From Candidatus Aalborgicola defluviihabitans (GTDB lineage: Bacteria > Pseudomonadota > Gammaproteobacteria > Burkholderiales > Burkholderiaceae_C), in contig JADIXX010000008.1 in NCBI GenBank assembly GCA_016705575.1, positions 62,001-126,000 of the forward strand: DNA of 64,000 nt, written 5' to 3'. Each line of letters begins with the position of its first letter. Position 1 is the first letter of the stretch. Under the pieces are notes generated by a model. The model was not told where the DNA came from. It made no database searches and was given only the letters and a program-made list of their open reading frames with translations. Both the position numbers and the translations under genes were made by a program. This document shows positions 60,668-64,000 of the stretch, in pieces.

Positions 60668-61426
60668 TTATTTAACGTCTTTCCAGTACGCGGCATTGAG
60701 GCGCCACGCAATAAACGTCATAAACAACAAGAACACCATCACGCCAAATCCCACGCGTATACGGGTATTTTTAACGGGCTCAGACATCCACTGCATATAG
60801 CTCACCAAGTCACCCACTGCCTGGTCATATTGCTCAGCCGTCATGGTGCCGGGTGTCAATTGTTCCCAACCTTTGAATACATGGGCTTCGTGTCCGTGTT
60901 CGGTCACAGTCTCATACACGGGAACACGCTTGCCTTGCAACTCCCACAGGGCGTGGGGCATGCCAACGCTGGGGAATGCCAAGTTGTCCCAGCCCGTGGG
61001 CTTGGTGTCATCCACAAAGTAGGTGCGCAAGTAGGTGTACAAATAGTCCGCACCGGTTCCCTGCCCCTGGGCAGAGCGCGAACGGGCAATCACGGTTAGA
61101 TCGGGTGGGTTGGCACCAAACCAGTCCTTGGCCTGTTTGGGATCGATCGCTGCCTTCATGGTATCGCCAACCTTTGCGTTCGTGAACAACAGGTTGTCCT
61201 TGATCTGTTGCTCAGTCAGGCCAATGTCTTTCAGGCGATTGAAGCGCATGAACGCTGCCGAGTGGCAGTTCAGGCAGTAGTTCGCAAACAGTTTGGCGCC
61301 ATTTTGCAAAGCTGCCAAATCATTGGTGCGGTCGGGTGCTTTGTCCCATGCAATACCGCCGGAGTTGGCATGAGCACCGGCAATGAATCCCAGCGCCATC
61401 AGCAGAGTTATCAATATCTTTTTCAT
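60668..61426 (-). CDS. petC: Cytochrome c1
   Basis: Heme subunit of the cytochrome bc1 complex, 252 residues. A signal peptide (MKKILITLLMALGFIAGAHA) is followed by the heme motif NYCLNCHSAAFMRF (CxxCH). A C-terminal membrane helix (FGVMVFLLFMTFIAWRLNAAYW) anchors it. The ATG at 61426 is chosen, since it starts the signal peptide; the open frame goes back to 61492. It is last in the petA-petB-petC operon, 16 bp after petB. Confidence 0.96.
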   Translation of the reverse strand: MKKILITLLMALGFIAGAHANSGGIAWDKAPDRTNDLAALQNGAKLFANYCLNCHSAAFMRFNRLKDIGLTEQQIKDNLLFTNAKVGDTMKAAIDPKQAKDWFGANPPDLTVIARSRSAQGQGTGADYLYTYLRTYFVDDTKPTGWDNLAFPSVGMPHALWELQGKRVPVYETVTEHGHEAHVFKGWEQLTPGTMTAEQYDQAVGDLVSYMQWMSEPVKNTRIRVGFGVMVFLLFMTFIAWRLNAAYWKDVK

Positions 61427-61442
61427 TTGCGTAATCTCCAGC

Positions 61443-62846
61443 TTAATGGGCGGTGAAGTTGACTCGTGTCGGCACGGGCTTGGCCTTACCAATACGACTC
61501 CACCAAGGCATCAGCAAGAAGAACCCGAAATAAAACAGTGTGCCCGCTTGCGATAGGCGCTCACCAACAGGTGTCGGAGGCTGCGTACCCAAATACGCCA
61601 GGATCACGAAGATGATCACAAACACGCCATACAGGTACTTGTGCCAGCTCGGACGGTAACGGATCGACTTCACCGGGCATTTATCCAGCCAAGGCAGGAA
61701 AAACAGGATCACAACAGCGCCACCCATGGCCACGACACCCCAGAACTTGGCGTCAATGGACAGCATCATGGCAACTACCACGACAGCACCGCCCACAATG
61801 ACTGCCTTCAGAATGGCCGGCAACTTGAACTTGATCACGCTAAATCCTGCCGCACCCACCACGCAAGCGATCAGCACCAGAACCATTTCGGAGGTGATGG
61901 CACGCAGCATCGAGTAGTAAGGCGTGAAATACCAGACCGGCGCAATGTGCAACGGCGTCTTCAGCGGATCCGCCGGGATGAAGTTGTTGTACTCCAGGAA
62001 GTAGCCGCCAAACTCCGGCGCAAAGAAGATGACAGCGGAGAACACCATCAGGAACACACAGACCGCAAAGATGTCATGCACTGAGTAGTAAGGGTGGAAG
62101 GGAATGCCATCCAATGGGATGCCTTTGTCGTCCTTGGTGGCCTTGATTTCGATGCCATCGGGGTTGTTGGAACCCACATCGTGCAAGGCCATCAAGTGCG
62201 CAACCACAAGACCCAGCAAGACCAGCGGCACGGCAATGACGTGGAAGCTGAAGAAGCGGTTCAATGTGGCGTCGCCCACTACGTAGTCACCACGAATCAG
62301 CAAAGCCAGATCGGGACCGACAAAGGGTACCGCGGTGAACAAGTTCACGATCACCTGCGCACCCCAGTAGCTCATTTGGCCCCAAGGCAGCAAATAGCCC
62401 ATGAAGGCTTCGCCCATCAGGCACAAGAAGATGGCACAACCGAAAATCCAGACCAACTCACGCGGTTTGCGGTAGCTGCCGTACAACAGGCCACGGAACA
62501 TGTGCAGATACACAACCACAAAGAAGGCGGACGCACCAGTGGAGTGCATGTAGCGGATCAACCAGCCCCATGGCACGTCGCGCATGATGTACTCGACCGA
62601 GCCGAAGGCCAGGGCCGCATCAGGCTTGTAGTGCATGACCAGGAAAATACCGGTCACGATCTGGATCACCAGCACCAACATGGCCAACGAGCCAAAAACA
62701 TACCAGAAATTGAAGTTTTTGGGAGCGTAATACTCCGACATGTGCACCTTGTACATGTCGAAGGCTGTCGGCAACCGGTTCTCAAACCAGTTGGTGAGCT
62801 TGGCAGTTGCCGAAGCGTTGGGAGAAATTTCCTTGAAATCAGCCAT
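61443..62846 (-). CDS. petB: Cytochrome b of the bc1 complex
   Basis: Quinol-oxidising membrane subunit, 467 residues with about nine membrane helices. The heme ligands lie in the pairs HSTGASAFFVVVYLHMFRG and FSFHVIAVPLVLLGLVVAHL. GYLLPWGQMSYWGA and the PEWY-like loop DPLKTPLHIAPVWYF (PVWY here) mark the quinol site. The length is normal for the betaproteobacterial form. It lies between petA and petC. Confidence 0.96.
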   Translation of the reverse strand: MADFKEISPNASATAKLTNWFENRLPTAFDMYKVHMSEYYAPKNFNFWYVFGSLAMLVLVIQIVTGIFLVMHYKPDAALAFGSVEYIMRDVPWGWLIRYMHSTGASAFFVVVYLHMFRGLLYGSYRKPRELVWIFGCAIFLCLMGEAFMGYLLPWGQMSYWGAQVIVNLFTAVPFVGPDLALLIRGDYVVGDATLNRFFSFHVIAVPLVLLGLVVAHLMALHDVGSNNPDGIEIKATKDDKGIPLDGIPFHPYYSVHDIFAVCVFLMVFSAVIFFAPEFGGYFLEYNNFIPADPLKTPLHIAPVWYFTPYYSMLRAITSEMVLVLIACVVGAAGFSVIKFKLPAILKAVIVGGAVVVVAMMLSIDAKFWGVVAMGGAVVILFFLPWLDKCPVKSIRYRPSWHKYLYGVFVIIFVILAYLGTQPPTPVGERLSQAGTLFYFGFFLLMPWWSRIGKAKPVPTRVNFTAH

Positions 62847-62857
62847 TTCTTGTGTCC

Positions 62858-63472
62858 TTAGGCTTTCTTGTCTTCACCGATCAGCAATTTGCTGTCGGAA
62901 AGGTACATATGGGGCGGCACTTCAAGGTTGTCTGGCGCCGGCTTGTTCTTAAAAACACGGCCTGCGAAGTCAAAGGTTGAGCCGTGACAAGGACAGAAAA
63001 AACCGCCCTGCCAGTCATTCGGCAGTGAAGGCTGTGGTCCCGATTGAAACTTGTCAGAAGGGGAGCAACCCAAGTGGGTGCAAATGCCCACGGCCACAAA
63101 ATATTCCGGCTTGATGGAGCGCGCTTCGTTGCGGGCATATACCGGAGTGAATTCGTCGGGTTTGCGCTTGGACTGGGGATCCGCCAGTTCGGCATCGTTT
63201 TTTGGTAGCGTCGCCAATTGTTCCGGCGTGCGGCGAAGAATCCAAACGGGCTTGCCGCGCCATTCGACGGTCAATTTTTCACCGGGCTTTATGCCGCTGA
63301 TGTCCACTTCCACGGCTGCACCAGCGGCTTTGGCTCGCTCTGACGGCTCAAAAGAGCTGATAAATGGAACAGCTACTGCGCCAACGCCGACAGCGCCTGC
63401 GCAACTGGAAGCAATTAACCAGGTTCGCTTACTGGGGTCAGACGGTTGGATGTCGACAAGGCTTGCACTCAT
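62858..63472 (-). CDS. petA: Ubiquinol-cytochrome c reductase iron-sulfur subunit (Rieske)
   Basis: Rieske protein, 204 residues. An N-terminal anchor (about 17-42) has SKRTWLIASSCAGAVGVGAV, a Tat-like or uncleaved membrane segment. The cluster ligands are in CTHLGCSP and CPCHGSTFD. The ATG at 63472 is chosen; the frame starts 12 bases earlier. First gene of the operon, divergent from mscL with 163 bp between starts, where both promoters should lie. Confidence 0.95.
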   Translation of the reverse strand: MSASLVDIQPSDPSKRTWLIASSCAGAVGVGAVAVPFISSFEPSERAKAAGAAVEVDISGIKPGEKLTVEWRGKPVWILRRTPEQLATLPKNDAELADPQSKRKPDEFTPVYARNEARSIKPEYFVAVGICTHLGCSPSDKFQSGPQPSLPNDWQGGFFCPCHGSTFDFAGRVFKNKPAPDNLEVPPHMYLSDSKLLIGEDKKA

Positions 63473-63635
63473 GAGAATCCTCAATGAACAGACTAGGGGG
63501 TAACCCGGGATTGTAGCTGACGACCGAACCCGTTTTTTACGTCCCCGGCCAGTCTAATCAATCTGATCATGGATTCTTGACACAGCGCAATTGTCGGTAA
63601 TACTTCTATTTTTTTGTCATTTGGAGCGTATCGCT

Positions 63636-64000
63636 ATGGGAATGATTCAGGAATTCAGGGACTTCGCTGTCAAGGGCAATGTGATTGACCTTGCGGTGGG
63701 TGTCATCATTGGTGGAGCGTTTGGAAAAATTGTGGACTCCGTGGTTGGTGACCTCATCATGCCGGTCGTGGGTGCAGCCTTTGGAAAGCTCGATTTTTCC
63801 AATCTGTTTCTGATTTTGGGCAGTGTGCCACCAGGCACCGGCACCACGCTGGACGCCCTGAAAAAAGCCGGCGTGCCGGTATTCGCCTATGGCAGTTTCA
63901 TCACCGTGGCGGTGAATTTCGCCATTCTGGCTTTCATCATCTTTTTGATGATCAAGCAAATCAACCGCATCAAACGGGAAGCTCCAGCTCCCGCACCAGA
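63636..64000 (+). CDS. mscL: Large-conductance mechanosensitive channel MscL (cut by the window end)
   Basis: Pressure-relief channel of the inner membrane. The visible 121 residues start MGMIQEFRDFAVKGNVIDLAVGVIIGGAFGKIV, the family N terminus with the gating helix TM1, and continue through FAYGSFITVAVNFAILAFIIFLMIK (TM2). A typical MscL has about 136-145 residues, so only the cytoplasmic helix is missing. A GGAG ribosome site lies 11 bp before the ATG. Confidence 0.95.
   Translation, partial: MGMIQEFRDFAVKGNVIDLAVGVIIGGAFGKIVDSVVGDLIMPVVGAAFGKLDFSNLFLILGSVPPGTGTTLDALKKAGVPVFAYGSFITVAVNFAILAFIIFLMIKQINRIKREAPAPAP

Noticed and set aside
1..64000. CRISPR array, prophage or complete insertion sequence
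   Set aside because: No regularly spaced direct repeats, phage structural genes, integrase or intact transposase gene was seen. Only a 14-codon transposase-like scrap was found.

Overview
The window reads as a chromosomal segment of a Gram-negative betaproteobacterium of the order Burkholderiales, most likely family Comamonadaceae (Rhodoferax-like). The support is gene content and order: rsmD-coaD-ferredoxin, secA-M23 peptidase with dciA, petABC followed by sspA-sspB, a typical 32-kDa-type porin, the DUF3348-DUF802-OmpA-DUF2894 operon, and an interspersed repeat whose core is GAGGGCTAG. No phage, plasmid, CRISPR array or intact insertion sequence was seen.

Layout. 1-12240: housekeeping and small metabolic genes (ferredoxin, universal stress protein, coaD, rsmD, a GGDEF-EAL protein, ftsY, an SMP-30-like protein, an esterase, a yegD-type Hsp70, a flavoprotein facing selD, a thioesterase, an NlpC/P60 lipoprotein). 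12255-15831: a two-component system and a DegP/HtrA protease, probably one envelope-stress unit; the response regulator is cut short by a one-base frameshift. 17184-30872: an accessory glycan or acyl-modification locus with a WcbI-like protein, a thiolase, a stand-alone acyl carrier protein, an FkbH-like HAD enzyme, several methyltransferases and a 1728-residue TPR-GT41-GT2-GT4 glycosyltransferase. Three methyltransferase genes of this locus are broken, one by an exact 7-bp tandem duplication, one in a poly-T tract, one by an in-frame stop. 30911-33245: groES-groEL under a perfect CIRCE operator, ended by a strong terminator. 33285-34688: a small Cys/His-rich exported protein and a membrane-anchored cupredoxin.

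35995-39000 is a graveyard of hexose-phosphate metabolism: remnants of pgi, zwf and hexR surround an intact transaldolase gene, and the zwf remnant carries what looks like a scrap of a REP-associated transposase at a deletion junction. This suggests loss of the glucose-6-phosphate entry to the Entner-Doudoroff and oxidative pentose phosphate routes, with the non-oxidative branch kept. 39077-48380 returns to ordinary genes (porin, coq7, OsmC, ilvA, 5'-nucleotidase, queC, ilvD, a SPOR protein).

48520-52406 is a tightly overlapping four-gene operon of domains of unknown function. Its middle genes encode a MotA/TolQ/ZorA-like membrane protein with a very long helical tail and an OmpA/MotB/ZorB-like partner with a membrane Asp. 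It looks like an undescribed ion-driven envelope motor and is the best candidate for a new system, with the ACP-thiolase-FkbH-WcbI glycan locus as the second. The rest of the window is mutT, a DUF815 ATPase, argJ, secA, an M23 peptidase, dciA, tRNA-Thr, sspB, sspA, the cytochrome bc1 operon and the start of mscL.

All calls come from reading the sequence and translated proteins by eye; no database search was run.
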